Translations under genes and position numbers: made by a program
Assembly: GCA_913020115.1 (NCBI GenBank)
Contig: CAJWBQ010000023.1
Span: forward strand, 16,247-80,246
Direction: 5' to 3'
Source of the DNA: an uncultured Cellvibrionales bacterium
GTDB taxonomy: Bacteria > Pseudomonadota > Gammaproteobacteria > Pseudomonadales > Cellvibrionaceae
DNA length: 64,000 nt
Shown: in pieces, positions 46,740 through 55,470 of the stretch
How the letters are laid out: each line of letters begins with the position of its first letter
Numbering within the stretch: the stretch's first letter is position 1
Notes under the pieces: model-generated
What the model was told of the DNA's origin: nothing
Databases searched by the model: none
What the model saw: only the letters and a program-made list of their open reading frames with translations

Positions 46740-47924
46740 ATGAGTGAACGCGAAGTAGTCGTATTAAGCGGCGTGCGTACTGCCATTGCCGATTTTGGTG
46801 GCAGTTTGAAAGATATTCCACCGACTGATTTAGCCGGTCAGGTGATAACAGAAGCCGTGCAGCGTGCCGGTGTTTCTCCAGAAGATATCGGCCACTGCGT
46901 CATTGGCAATGTCACCCACTCCGACCGCAAGGACATGTATATGAGTCGGGCGGCAGGACTAAAAGGCGGCCTACCTGTAAGCACCCCAGCTCTAACGGTC
47001 AATCGTCTTTGTGGTTCCGGCCTGCAATCCATTGTCTCAGCCGCACAATTGATTTTGCTGGGCGATTGTGACGCCGCCGTCGCCGGTGGTGCTGAATCTA
47101 TGAGCCGTGTGCCCTACTGGCTGCCCACTGCACGCTTCGGCGCCCGCATGGGTGACGCCGAGATGGTAGACGCCATGACAGGCGCGCTTACCTGCCCCGT
47201 TGACGACACCCATATGGGTATCACGGCCGAGAACATTGCTGAGAAGTGGGACATAAGCCGTGAAGCGCAAGATCAACTTGCCGCCGAAAGCCATAACCGC
47301 GCCGAACGAGCTATTAAGGAAAATCGCTTTGCCGAACAAATTTTGCCGATTGAGCTAAAAACCCGCAAAGGTGTCAGCGTTTTTGATCAAGACGAACACG
47401 TTCGCTTCGATGCCACAGCAGAAGGTTTCGCAAAACTGCGCCCAGTGTTTAAAAAGGATGGCACGGTAACGGCCGCCAATGCATCTGGCCTCAATGATGC
47501 CGCTGCCGCTCTGGTATTAATGGAAAGAAGTGCTGCCGAGGCCAAAGGTTTGAAGCCTCTAGCTCGCATGGTGGGTTACTCTTTCGCGGGTGTTGAACCG
47601 AAGTATATGGGCATTGGCCCTGTACCTGCGGTTAAGACTTTGCTTGCGAAAAACCAACTAACGGTTGCCGACATTGATGTTTGGGAAGTGAACGAAGCTT
47701 TTGCCGCTCAGGCTTTGGCCGTTGTGAAAGACTTAGGTTTACCCGCCGAGAAAGTGAACCCTAATGGTTCTGGAATATCCTTAGGTCACCCTATTGGCGC
47801 CACGGGTTCAATTATTACTGTGAAGGCCCTGTATGAACTTCAACGCACAGGCGGCCGCTACGCGGTGGTTACCATGTGTATTGGCGGCGGTCAGGGCATT
47901 GCCGCACTTTTTGAAAAGATGTAA
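46740..47924 (+). CDS. atoB: Acetyl-CoA C-acetyltransferase (thiolase)
   Basis: This is a 394-residue thiolase. The nucleophilic Cys is in VNRLCGSGLQSIVSAA, with [33 protein letters not shown] (His) and CIGGGQGIAALFEKM (second Cys). It splits acetoacetyl-CoA into two acetyl-CoA. With the CoA-transferase upstream it completes acetoacetate use. A biosynthetic thiolase or BktB-like 3-ketoacyl range is possible. AGGAG precedes the ATG. A strong terminator follows. Confidence 0.92.
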   Translation: MSEREVVVLSGVRTAIADFGGSLKDIPPTDLAGQVITEAVQRAGVSPEDIGHCVIGNVTHSDRKDMYMSRAAGLKGGLPVSTPALTVNRLCGSGLQSIVSAAQLILLGDCDAAVAGGAESMSRVPYWLPTARFGARMGDAEMVDAMTGALTCPVDDTHMGITAENIAEKWDISREAQDQLAAESHNRAERAIKENRFAEQILPIELKTRKGVSVFDQDEHVRFDATAEGFAKLRPVFKKDGTVTAANASGLNDAAAALVLMERSAAEAKGLKPLARMVGYSFAGVEPKYMGIGPVPAVKTLLAKNQLTVADIDVWEVNEAFAAQALAVVKDLGLPAEKVNPNGSGISLGHPIGATGSIITVKALYELQRTGGRYAVVTMCIGGGQGIAALFEKM

Positions 47925-47936
47925 TCAACTCAGCAT

Positions 47937-47970
47937 AAAAAAAGGCCAGTATTTCTACTGGCCTTTTTTT
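47937..47970. terminator. Two-way rho-independent terminator after atoB
   Basis: A-tract, GGCCAGTA (47944-47951), loop TTTC, TACTGGCC (47956-47963), then seven T. The stem is perfect and lies between the convergent thiolase and TonB-receptor genes, 12 bases after the thiolase stop. Confidence 0.93.
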
Positions 47971-47991
47971 GGAGAATGTTGCCTTCGACGC

Positions 47992-50361
47992 TTAGAAACT
48001 CATGTCAAAGTTAACACCAATAGTACGAGGCTTTGATGGCCATGTCTGGGCATTGACCAAACCGTAACCGTAAGTGCCGTCGACATCAGCATTAGCCCAA
48101 CCACGCTCGAAGTACTCTTCACTGAATACATTCTCAACCCACAGCGTTACACTCCAGTCATCCGCACTTTCATAACCTGCACGCAGGTTCATTACGTCGT
48201 AAGCCTCTTGAGAGATGTTTTCGATCGCATCAAGATCACTGAATTGCTTGTCCTGGTAAAAATGCTCCATAGTGAAAAAGGTTTCACCATTGCTCATGGG
48301 CAAGCGATAGGTCGCTAAGAACGCGGTATTAACTTCTGGTGCGAACGGTAAAGCATTACCGGCACAGCCGCTTTCAGCGCAGGCAACGCCCGCCACATCA
48401 GAATCGTCTGTAATTTCGGTATCTTGCAGAGACAGAGTGAAAAACAAGTCCCAGTGTTCATTGGGCAAATAGCGAATATCAAATTCCGCACCTGTGCCAC
48501 TGGCCTCACCTAGGTTATCGACCAAACTTGAGCCGTTGTCAAAATACACAAACTGCAGATCAGAGTACTCGTAGTAATACAGAGACGCATTCATTTGCAA
48601 GGTATTCTCGAGCATTTTGGTTTTAATACCCAGCTCATAACTGTCCACATACTCGGGGTCAAACTGGGTGGGCTTGGCGCCGTCGGGAATCACGTCACCG
48701 TAGTTCTCGTCCAACCACTCTGCACCGTCAACTCCGTCTGGAAAGTCGATGCCAAAAGTAGCGAAACCACCGGCCTTATAACCCTGACCATAATTACCGT
48801 AAACAGACACTTCATCATTGATTTGGTAGTTGAAGGCCAAGCGATGAGTTATCTCTGACCATGTATCACTATTGGAAATATAACCGTCGGTGTAAAAACC
48901 GGTATTGAAATCATTACCCAAATAACCTCCCGCATAGGGGATGGACGTGTCCATTCGCTTGCTGTCTTCGGTGTAACGAACGCCATACATCAAATCTAAA
49001 GATTCAGACACGGTGTAGGTGAAGTCAGCAAAAACCGCCCAACCATCACTCTCTACTTGGTTAAAGCTCGCTTCGTTTTTGTTGGCAAGCGCCGAGGCTG
49101 TGGCATCATCACGATCTTCTTGAGTCACTTCTGAGACATCGTCATAGCCTTGGAAGTACACCTGCCAATTATCGTCAGCACAGTTCGCCGCAGGGCCTTC
49201 AAAATCGTCTGCGTCGGTTAAACTGATGGCAGCACAGTAATCATTTTCGTCAGCAAAAGCGCCAAACTCAGCATCGATTTCTTCTTTGTAAGCACTAACA
49301 CCCAGGAACCACACTAGATTTTCACTGGTGAAGTTTAAGCGGATATCCTGGCTAAAATAATCTACCGCGTTGTCTTGCATGTAGTTGTCTACACGAAGAG
49401 GGCTTGCGTCATAGTCTTCTAAGTAATGGAAATTAAATGTTTTGTAGCCCGTGATAGAGGTCAAAGACAATGTTTCACTGATTTCTACATCAAACTGCGC
49501 GGAAACATTAAATATTTCTGACTCATCAATTGACTCACGACCCAAGAGTTCAGAGTTCACTTCGTCCTTCGCTAGGCCCGCTTCAGGATCCCAGTACACC
49601 GAGGCATTCTGCTCACGATCTTCGTACTGTAAAACTACGTTTGCCTCAACCGTATCGCCTTCATAACGGAACGATGTACGAATGGAAGAGCGCTCGTGGA
49701 ATCCGTAATCATCTCCACCCTGCAGGTTCTTCAACCAGCCATCGTCTTCGGTGGTCAGTACGCTACCCCGAAAATACAAGTTTTCACTCAGTGGGACATT
49801 GTAGGTACCACTCAGCTCGTACAGGTTATTTTCACCTAGGCCAAGACCAATTTTTCCTTCGGTTTCGTTAACCGCCTTTTTGGTTATGATGCTGACGGCG
49901 CCCGCAATAGCGTTACGGCCAAACAGTGTACCTTGCGGCCCTTTGACTACTTCGGCGCGCTCCATATCAAAAAATGATGTTTGCACACCACCCGTTCGAC
50001 CCGCCCAGACACCATCAACAAACACCGCGACAGAAGGGTCGCCACCTACACCAAAGTCGTTGGTGCTGATGCCACGCATAGCCATCGCGTCGGTAAAGCT
50101 GTCTTCAGTGGCCCCATTAAAACCTGGAGTCATAACAACTAGGCCGCGTACATCGTCAATACCGGCACGGTCCATGAAGTCTTCACTGAATGCGTTCACG
50201 GACATTGGCACGTCTTGCAGTGATTGCTCACGCATTTGCGCAGTTACGGTGATCTCTTCAATTTGGAAGTCTTGTGAATACACTTGAACTGATTGTAGGG
50301 CGCTGAGACCAACGGCCGTAGCGATCAGGGTTTTGGAAAATACTTGGGATGATTTTGACAT
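47992..50361 (-). CDS. TonB-dependent outer-membrane receptor, substrate unknown
   Basis: This is a 789-residue receptor. The ATG at 50361 (MSKSSQVFSKTLIATA) has GAGGG 6 bases upstream; the frame opens 18 codons earlier. A signal peptide ends near VYSQDF, followed by a TonB box (EEITVTAQ) and a plug domain (LQDVPMSVNAF, PSVAVFVDGVWAGRTGG, EVVKGPQGTLFGRNAIAGAV). A barrel follows with the family C-terminal region ending MSF. The plug is of the type expanded in marine and sphingomonad bacteria, where ligands are often not siderophores. It converges on the acetoacetate operon. The 542-bp upstream gap holds two dyads. Confidence 0.88.
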   Translation of the reverse strand: MSKSSQVFSKTLIATAVGLSALQSVQVYSQDFQIEEITVTAQMREQSLQDVPMSVNAFSEDFMDRAGIDDVRGLVVMTPGFNGATEDSFTDAMAMRGISTNDFGVGGDPSVAVFVDGVWAGRTGGVQTSFFDMERAEVVKGPQGTLFGRNAIAGAVSIITKKAVNETEGKIGLGLGENNLYELSGTYNVPLSENLYFRGSVLTTEDDGWLKNLQGGDDYGFHERSSIRTSFRYEGDTVEANVVLQYEDREQNASVYWDPEAGLAKDEVNSELLGRESIDESEIFNVSAQFDVEISETLSLTSITGYKTFNFHYLEDYDASPLRVDNYMQDNAVDYFSQDIRLNFTSENLVWFLGVSAYKEEIDAEFGAFADENDYCAAISLTDADDFEGPAANCADDNWQVYFQGYDDVSEVTQEDRDDATASALANKNEASFNQVESDGWAVFADFTYTVSESLDLMYGVRYTEDSKRMDTSIPYAGGYLGNDFNTGFYTDGYISNSDTWSEITHRLAFNYQINDEVSVYGNYGQGYKAGGFATFGIDFPDGVDGAEWLDENYGDVIPDGAKPTQFDPEYVDSYELGIKTKMLENTLQMNASLYYYEYSDLQFVYFDNGSSLVDNLGEASGTGAEFDIRYLPNEHWDLFFTLSLQDTEITDDSDVAGVACAESGCAGNALPFAPEVNTAFLATYRLPMSNGETFFTMEHFYQDKQFSDLDAIENISQEAYDVMNLRAGYESADDWSVTLWVENVFSEEYFERGWANADVDGTYGYGLVNAQTWPSKPRTIGVNFDMSF

Positions 50362-50490
50362 GCTTGCCCTCTTTTTTCTGTGGGAATTTACACTAGTTGA
50401 ATCTTTCAATTCCACCGGTCTACTGGCCTGGCCACCTTATCTTGGTTGCTCTATTGGCCTCTGCAAGTAATTGATCAGATTGTTTTTATG

Positions 50491-50510
50491 TAGATCACAA
50501 AAATGATCTA
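50491..50510. promoter_or_regulatory. Dyad TAGATCA-N6-TGATCTA upstream of the TonB receptor
   Basis: Perfect 7-base arms at 50491-50497 and 50504-50510 with spacer CAAAAA lie about 130-150 bases upstream of the receptor start. It is a candidate operator for substrate-controlled expression. No Fur-box match was seen. Confidence 0.4.
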
Positions 50511-50528
50511 TACGGACAATGCCTTTCT

Positions 50529-50544
50529 TTGAATAAATATTCAA
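50529..50544. promoter_or_regulatory. Dyad TTGAATA-AA-TATTCAA upstream of the TonB receptor
   Basis: Perfect 7-base arms with a 2-base spacer, 18 bases beyond the previous dyad. It is AT-rich and could be an operator half or part of a promoter. Confidence 0.35.
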
Positions 50545-50903
50545 CTATTTTGTTAATTTAATTGAATGATCGCTCGGTAATTTTCGGGCTTACCATCGAA
50601 TTGTTATTCAAGGTTAAGGAAAGTGCCCTTTCACACGACTCTACAGCCCGCATATACCCTCAAGCCTAGCAGTATATTGCAAGCTAGCCTCAGCAAATTC
50701 GATATTTTAAAAAATTGGAGGGAAACAGCCCCAAAAACAGTCAGGCAAGATAGGAATAATGCACAGAAGGACAAACGACGCCCATGAAGACAACGCATTT
50801 TTCAGCGCTGCCATCATGGGTCTTGGGATAGACGATTTAGCGTATCATACCCTCTGCATCAGGCAGATGGGCACATTAATCACCTGGAAGGGACTATTAC
50901 CTA

Positions 50904-51677
50904 CTAATTGAACTTGGAAAAATCGGGTTTTCTACCCTCGAAAAACGCCGTGCCCGCTTCAGAGAATTCAGCGGATTTTAGCCCGAGGTCAAACAAGGCC
51001 TTTTCTTTTTCCATTGCACTAATAACTTCCTCGTGCAGGTCACCTCTCATTAACTGCTTTGTAGCCCGCAACGACGAGGCTGGCAGGGCATTCAAGTCTT
51101 CACAGCGAGACATTGCCCGTGCCATTAATTCTTCACTCCTCAAGACCTCGTTCACGAAACCGCACGCCTGAGCCTTTTCCGGCGCAAAAACTTCGCCAAA
51201 TAGCAGTAAATCAGCCGCCTGCTGGTGCCCCATCATTCTCGGTAACAAATAGCTGGAACCAAATTCTGGGCACAAACCTAGGGACGCAAAGGGCATCTTG
51301 AATTTTGAGACATCACTTGCGTAAACCAAGTCACAATGTAACAGCATCGTAGTGCCTATACCTACGGCAACCCCGTCAACAGCTGCAACAAGGGGCTTAG
51401 GACAGGCCAGCAATGCCTCCATGAACATGGCTACAGGACTCGCTTTAGGGTCTCGCGGAGGGTTGTTCATGAAATCTTGTAAATCATTGCCCGAACTAAA
51501 GCTGCCGCCAGCACCACTGATGAGCAGGCTCCTAACTTCTGGGTTCGCGGCGGCTTCATTTACGGCGTCTGCCATCGCACTGTACATCGCCACGCTAATG
51601 GCGTTTTTGCGTTCAGGGCGGTTCATTTGAATGTGCCGAGTTTGGCCAAAGGTACTTACAACGATATTTTCACTCAT
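50904..51677 (-). CDS. Enoyl-CoA hydratase/isomerase family protein
   Basis: This is a 257-residue crotonase-fold enzyme. The ATG at 51677 (MSENIVVSTFGQTRHIQMN) is preferred to an opening 10 codons earlier. Oxyanion-hole blocks are ISGAGGSFSSGNDLQDF and DGVAVGIGTTMLLHCDLVYA, and a catalytic-type Glu lies in LCPEFGSSYLLPRMMG. It probably hydrates enoyl-CoA esters or shifts their double bond, but crotonase-fold members vary widely. The AsnC gene lies 50 bp upstream on the same strand, so a shared operon is possible. Confidence 0.85.
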   Translation of the reverse strand: MSENIVVSTFGQTRHIQMNRPERKNAISVAMYSAMADAVNEAAANPEVRSLLISGAGGSFSSGNDLQDFMNNPPRDPKASPVAMFMEALLACPKPLVAAVDGVAVGIGTTMLLHCDLVYASDVSKFKMPFASLGLCPEFGSSYLLPRMMGHQQAADLLLFGEVFAPEKAQACGFVNEVLRSEELMARAMSRCEDLNALPASSLRATKQLMRGDLHEEVISAMEKEKALFDLGLKSAEFSEAGTAFFEGRKPDFSKFN

Positions 51678-51727
51678 GATGATTCTCTTGCTCAATATTA
51701 TCGCCAAAATGGGGTAATGGCCGTTGG

Positions 51728-52153
51728 TTAGCGTTCAAATTTTTTGCTTAATATAATAGACGTCTGGGTTCTTTGAACGCCATCTATAAGCGCCATAGCG
51801 TCAATGTCTCGATCAAGTGCTTCAGTGGTTTCCTCCTGAACAATGGCGGCTAAATCAAACTCCCCGCTCAATGAATGTAAGGAACGCACTGAGCTGAGTT
51901 GTTCTAGTTGACGAACAACATGCACAGACTGTTTTTGGTCAACGGCTATTAACACGTTTGCGGATACCTGACGCTTAAGGTGCTCAGGGTGAAGGCGAAC
52001 GGTGTAGGCTTGTATTACGCTATTCTTTTCCAAGCGCCGCATATGCTCTTGCACGGTCGCGCGGGTAACACCCAGGTGCTTGGCAAGGTCAGTCACGCTC
52101 TGCCGACTGTTTTCAATAAGTAAATCAAGCAACTGCCGATCAAGGTCGTCCAT
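51728..52153 (-). CDS. Lrp/AsnC-family regulator
   Basis: This is a 141-residue regulator from the ATG at 52153 (MDDLDRQLLDLLIENSRQSV), which has GGAG 9 bases upstream; an ATG five codons earlier lacks one. HTH blocks are VTDLAKHLGVTRATVQEHMR, with a RAM domain (LHSLSGEFDLAAIVQEET) following. It is divergent from the PLP decarboxylase gene across an AT-rich gap with inverted TGACAATTT copies, so that decarboxylase is its likely target along with itself. The ligand may be an amino acid such as ornithine, lysine or arginine; this is inference. Confidence 0.88.
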   Translation of the reverse strand: MDDLDRQLLDLLIENSRQSVTDLAKHLGVTRATVQEHMRRLEKNSVIQAYTVRLHPEHLKRQVSANVLIAVDQKQSVHVVRQLEQLSSVRSLHSLSGEFDLAAIVQEETTEALDRDIDAMALIDGVQRTQTSIILSKKFER

Positions 52154-52177
52154 TATGGGTAACTCCATTTATTATTA

Positions 52178-52345
52178 TGACAATTTTAAACGATTCTTTA
52201 ATTATCAATATGTACAGTAGGTCTAGATTTCCCAGCACTTTTGTGTGAAAGTAAACGCACTAAACCCTCCCTCGAAGAATTCAGCACATTCCCAACTGCG
52301 CAAATTGTACACTTAACTAATCTATATGTTCAATATAAATTGTCA
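52178..52345. promoter_or_regulatory. Divergent promoter region with inverted TGACAATTT / AAATTGTCA copies
   Basis: TGACAATTT (52178-52186) and its exact inverse AAATTGTCA (52337-52345) sit near the two ends of the 305-bp gap between the AsnC gene and the decarboxylase gene. The gap is AT-rich, with further related elements (ATATGTACAG, ATTGTACAC, ATATGTTCAATAT). Spaced AT-rich sites suit wrapping by Lrp/AsnC octamers. This is a candidate control region. Confidence 0.4.
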
Positions 52346-52458
52346 AAATATTCAGTCTAGTCATTCAATTTGATCAGGCCTTAGCCTAAAATACCTTCAG
52401 TTCCGGCCGAATGAGCAATACAGGCCAGCCTCTACGATGCGATATAAAGGGTATAGCG

Positions 52459-53589
52459 ATGCTGACAGAATCTCGCGCTCCACAGTTTGATCTTAACAAT
52501 GTTCATAAGCACCTCGAGCTCAAGGGTTACGAGGACCCGTTTTTATTGGTCGACACTGATATTCTTCGCCATAACGCCAGTCGCTTTATGGCCGCTATGC
52601 CTCGCGTACAGCCCCATTTCGCGGTGAAATCCAACCCTGACAATCGAGTCTTGTCCTGCCTCAACGATGAAGGCGTGAAATTCGAAATAGCGTCTAAAAC
52701 TGAGCTAGACGCATTGCTGAGTATGGATATTGCCGCCAAGGATATTTTTTACAGCAATCCTGTTAAATCTCGACGCTACCTACAACATGCCGCTGATATG
52801 GGCATTGAGTGGTATGTTATTGACTCCGCTGAAGAACTGGAAAAAGTTATAGCGGTAAAACCAGACGCAAAGCTGTATTTACGCATTTACACCACCAATG
52901 AAGGCTCGGGCTACGCTCTGTCGAGTAAATTCGGCGCCCACAGCAAAGACATCGACTGTATTGTTAAGCTTGCGGCCGAACGACAAGCCGATCTGGCTGG
53001 CGTTACCTTCCACGTTGGCTCCCAGTGCACAAATGTTAATAATTGGCGCGTGGGCATTCAGGCAGCTCGCAAGGTCTTTGATCAGATGATCGCCGCGGGC
53101 TTAAAACCCAGACTATTGAACCTAGGGGGTGGCTACCCTGTTGAACTGGGCGAGCCTGTTCCCAGTATCAATGAGATTGGCGCTGTTATTAATCATGAGC
53201 TTGCAGCCTTCCCAGACTCTGTAGAAATAATTGCAGAGCCCGGCCGCTTTATGGTGGCCGACGCGGGTTATTTCGTGTCTCAAGTTGTGGGAAAAACCTT
53301 CCGTGAAGGTAAACCTTGGCTCTATATTGACGCTGGATTTTACGGTGGCTTGATTGAGCTTAAAGACGGTCTTGGCTACCAAATGCTGACAGACAAAACG
53401 GGTGATCTCGTTTCAACCACAGTAGCAGGCCCCACTTGTGACTCAATCGACGTGTGCGTAGAAAGCCAGGCCTTGCCTTGCGACATTGACGAGCATGATT
53501 TTCTCTACATAAAAAATGCCGGTGCCTATTCCAGCGCCTGTGCCAGTGAGTTTAATGGTTTTCCGATTCCAGGCGTGGTGATTATCTAA
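52459..53589 (+). CDS. Group III PLP-dependent amino-acid decarboxylase (ornithine decarboxylase type)
   Basis: This is a 376-residue alanine-racemase-fold decarboxylase. The ATG at 52459 (MLTESRAPQFDLNNVHKHL) has AAGGG upstream; the frame opens 16 codons earlier. The PLP lysine is in PHFAVKSNPDNRVL. Other residues are FHVGSQC, the glycine loop LNLGGGYPVELG, EPGRFMVADAGYF and the substrate Cys-Asp in GPTCDSIDV. These match eukaryotic-type ornithine decarboxylases, some of which also take lysine. The product would be putrescine or cadaverine. An AsnC regulator is divergent. Diaminopimelate decarboxylase is less likely given the CD motif and length. Confidence 0.85.
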   Translation: MLTESRAPQFDLNNVHKHLELKGYEDPFLLVDTDILRHNASRFMAAMPRVQPHFAVKSNPDNRVLSCLNDEGVKFEIASKTELDALLSMDIAAKDIFYSNPVKSRRYLQHAADMGIEWYVIDSAEELEKVIAVKPDAKLYLRIYTTNEGSGYALSSKFGAHSKDIDCIVKLAAERQADLAGVTFHVGSQCTNVNNWRVGIQAARKVFDQMIAAGLKPRLLNLGGGYPVELGEPVPSINEIGAVINHELAAFPDSVEIIAEPGRFMVADAGYFVSQVVGKTFREGKPWLYIDAGFYGGLIELKDGLGYQMLTDKTGDLVSTTVAGPTCDSIDVCVESQALPCDIDEHDFLYIKNAGAYSSACASEFNGFPIPGVVII

Positions 53590-53597
53590 AACAGCTT

Positions 53598-53625
53598 GGC
53601 TAGCCGGAGTCGCTTCCGGCTGGCC
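53598..53625 (+). terminator. Hairpin after the PLP decarboxylase gene
   Basis: GGCTAGCCGGA (53598-53608) and TCCGGCTGGCC (53615-53625) pair over 11 bases with one mismatch around a 6-base loop, 8 bases after the stop codon. There is no T-run, so termination strength is uncertain. The remainder of the 307-bp gap 53590-53896 contains no recognised feature beyond the AAAGGA ribosome site of the next gene. Confidence 0.55.
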
Positions 53626-53896
53626 CTCAAAAGCTGCTTCAATCGCTGAGATTCAGCATGGAGCAGCCCTCTTCTGCTCAATAATCCATACAGCTTTACC
53701 CTCTCTGCGTGCAAGCGCGCCGAAACTCTCCTAAGCCAAGCAATTCGCTGATTATAAGACAATGACTCGGGTCTATTGAGAATTGAGTATTAGTTTTGTG
53801 CGTTTACCTCTAGAATTCAGTCAGTATCTAGCAACCGGCAACTGAGCGCTGATCCTGCGTCCGCACTCATTAGCACCATTCATCAAAGGAACACTT

Positions 53897-55126
53897 ATGA
53901 CGGCTCGCACCTCATCTCGCGCTAAAAAAGCACTCATGCATGGCTCAATAACTGTTTTGGCAATTTTGCTTTTTGTCTATTGGGGCACTCTCAGCCGTTT
54001 GGCGCAGACAATTGTGCTGTTTGAAAAGCCTTTCATCGTCGAGAATTTTCGCAGTATGAAAGACGTATTTAGGGCAACAACCATTCACAAGAGCGGCGCT
54101 CCATTTCAATTTGAACAAGCGCCCAAAGCGTTTTCTTTACCTAAAAATTTCGCCTACGAAGGCGAATCGTTCACCACCCGAGATTTTCTTAGCAACACCA
54201 TTACCAATGGCCTCATTGTCATTCAAAATGATCAGGTTCTACTGGAAGAGTACAGCTTGGGGCACAGTGCAGAAACCCAGCACATCTCTTGGTCGATGGC
54301 GAAATCTGTGGTATCTGCTCTCATCGGCATAGCCCTAGAGGAAGGCCATATCAAGAGTATTGACGACCTTGTTACAGACTATGCACCAGAGCTAATGGGC
54401 ACGGGTTACGAAGGTGTCACCCTTAAGAATGTTTTACAGATGTCTTCCGGCGTTGAGTTCAATGAAGATTACGCTGACTTCTTTTCCGACATCAATCGCT
54501 TTGGTCGCACCGTGGCTCTTGGAGGTTCCTTCGACGAATTTGCGGCAAGTTTGAAAAGAGCTAGAGAACCCGGCACTTTTAACCACTATGTCAGTGTCGA
54601 CACCCATGTAATTGGCATGGTTCTCAGCCGTGCCACCGAAACCTCACTCTCGCAGTACATGCAGGAGAAATTGTGGAATAAAATTGGCAGTGAACACGAT
54701 GCTTATTGGATAACAGACGACAACGATGTAGAAATGGCTCTGGGCGGCTTAAACATTACACTCAGAGACTACGCTCGCCTAGGACGCTTATACCTAAACA
54801 AGGGCAACTGGAATGGCGAACAGGTAGTGCCTGCCGACTGGGTTCAACGCAGTGTGACACCAGAGGGCCAGCACGTGCAGCCCGGCGACAACCCCAACTC
54901 CAGCAGCACTTTTGGGTACGGGTTTCAGTGGTGGATACCAGAGCAACCACAGGGTGATTTCTTCGCGGCCGGCATCTACAATCAATATATTTACGTCCAC
55001 CCTGAGCAAAATTTGGTGGTTGTAAAACTGTCGTCGAATTATCACTTTACGGAAGATGGCGATAATTCCAAGAAACAGACCATTGCCCTAATGCAGAGCA
55101 TTGCCGCCAAGCTTGGTGAAACCTAA
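53897..55126 (+). CDS. Serine hydrolase of the beta-lactamase/penicillin-binding-protein-like family
   Basis: This 409-residue protein has an N-terminal hydrophobic segment (ITVLAILLFVYWGTL, about 18-32) that acts as anchor or signal. The class C-like domain has the S-x-x-K motif in ISWSMAKSVVSAL. The usual Y-x-N is altered to YVS in FNHYVSVDTHVIGMVL. The third motif region reads FAAGIYNQYIYVHPEQN in place of KTG. Such proteins are mainly esterases or D-aminopeptidases, not resistance enzymes. AAAGGA precedes the ATG. The substrate is unknown. Confidence 0.85.
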   Translation: MTARTSSRAKKALMHGSITVLAILLFVYWGTLSRLAQTIVLFEKPFIVENFRSMKDVFRATTIHKSGAPFQFEQAPKAFSLPKNFAYEGESFTTRDFLSNTITNGLIVIQNDQVLLEEYSLGHSAETQHISWSMAKSVVSALIGIALEEGHIKSIDDLVTDYAPELMGTGYEGVTLKNVLQMSSGVEFNEDYADFFSDINRFGRTVALGGSFDEFAASLKRAREPGTFNHYVSVDTHVIGMVLSRATETSLSQYMQEKLWNKIGSEHDAYWITDDNDVEMALGGLNITLRDYARLGRLYLNKGNWNGEQVVPADWVQRSVTPEGQHVQPGDNPNSSSTFGYGFQWWIPEQPQGDFFAAGIYNQYIYVHPEQNLVVVKLSSNYHFTEDGDNSKKQTIALMQSIAAKLGET

Positions 55127-55142
55127 AACACACTATCTACCC

Positions 55143-55463
55143 ATGAAACCACTAAAGACAAAAGCTCAAGCTCGTCGGGAACTCGAACAACAAATGTTAG
55201 AGTTCCTGCACTCGGGTGGTGAAGTGGAAAACTTTGCGATGGGGGATAGTGGTCGCGAGGTGACCACCAGCCCCCCAATCCCTGTCAGTTTCGAAGGTCC
55301 AAAAGTGGAGAGAACCCCGGTGGTTGATGTAGTGTCTGCCATTGAAGCCCGTAGAGGTAACAAGGGAAAGCCGCCCCCCCAAGCCCGCCCTCGAAAACCA
55401 CGGAAAACGCTGATATTAGATGATTTTGGCCAGCCCTTGCGCTGGCACTGGGTTGAGGACTAG
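55143..55463 (+). CDS. Small basic conserved-looking protein of unknown function
   Basis: This is a 106-residue protein from the ATG at 55143 (MKPLKTKAQARRELEQQML); the frame opens 14 codons earlier inside the previous gene. An N-terminal helix leads to FLHSGGEVENFAMGDSGREV, then a Pro-rich, Lys/Arg-rich segment (GKPPPQARPRKPRKTL) and a C-terminus LDDFGQPLRWHWVED. It has no membrane segment or cysteine. It lies 16 bp after the serine hydrolase and converges on the REC-TPR gene with a 7-bp gap. I recognise no family with certainty; the basic, Gly-Gly-containing layout recalls small nucleic-acid- or polymerase-associated proteins, which is speculation. Confidence 0.6.
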   Translation: MKPLKTKAQARRELEQQMLEFLHSGGEVENFAMGDSGREVTTSPPIPVSFEGPKVERTPVVDVVSAIEARRGNKGKPPPQARPRKPRKTLILDDFGQPLRWHWVED

Positions 55464-55470
55464 CGTTCAG

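Larger units (their letters stand above)
50362..50903. other. 542-bp gene-free region with two dyads
   Basis: The region lies upstream of the TonB receptor and downstream of the enoyl-CoA hydratase gene, both on the minus strand. It is AT-rich between about 50460 and 50590. It holds the dyads listed separately at 50491-50510 and 50529-50544. No open frame with coding features, tRNA or terminator was found. Confidence 0.6.

Noticed and set aside
53897..55126. Beta-lactamase antibiotic resistance gene.
   Set aside because: S-x-x-K is present but the Y-x-N and KTG motifs are altered; the family is mostly esterases and peptidases.
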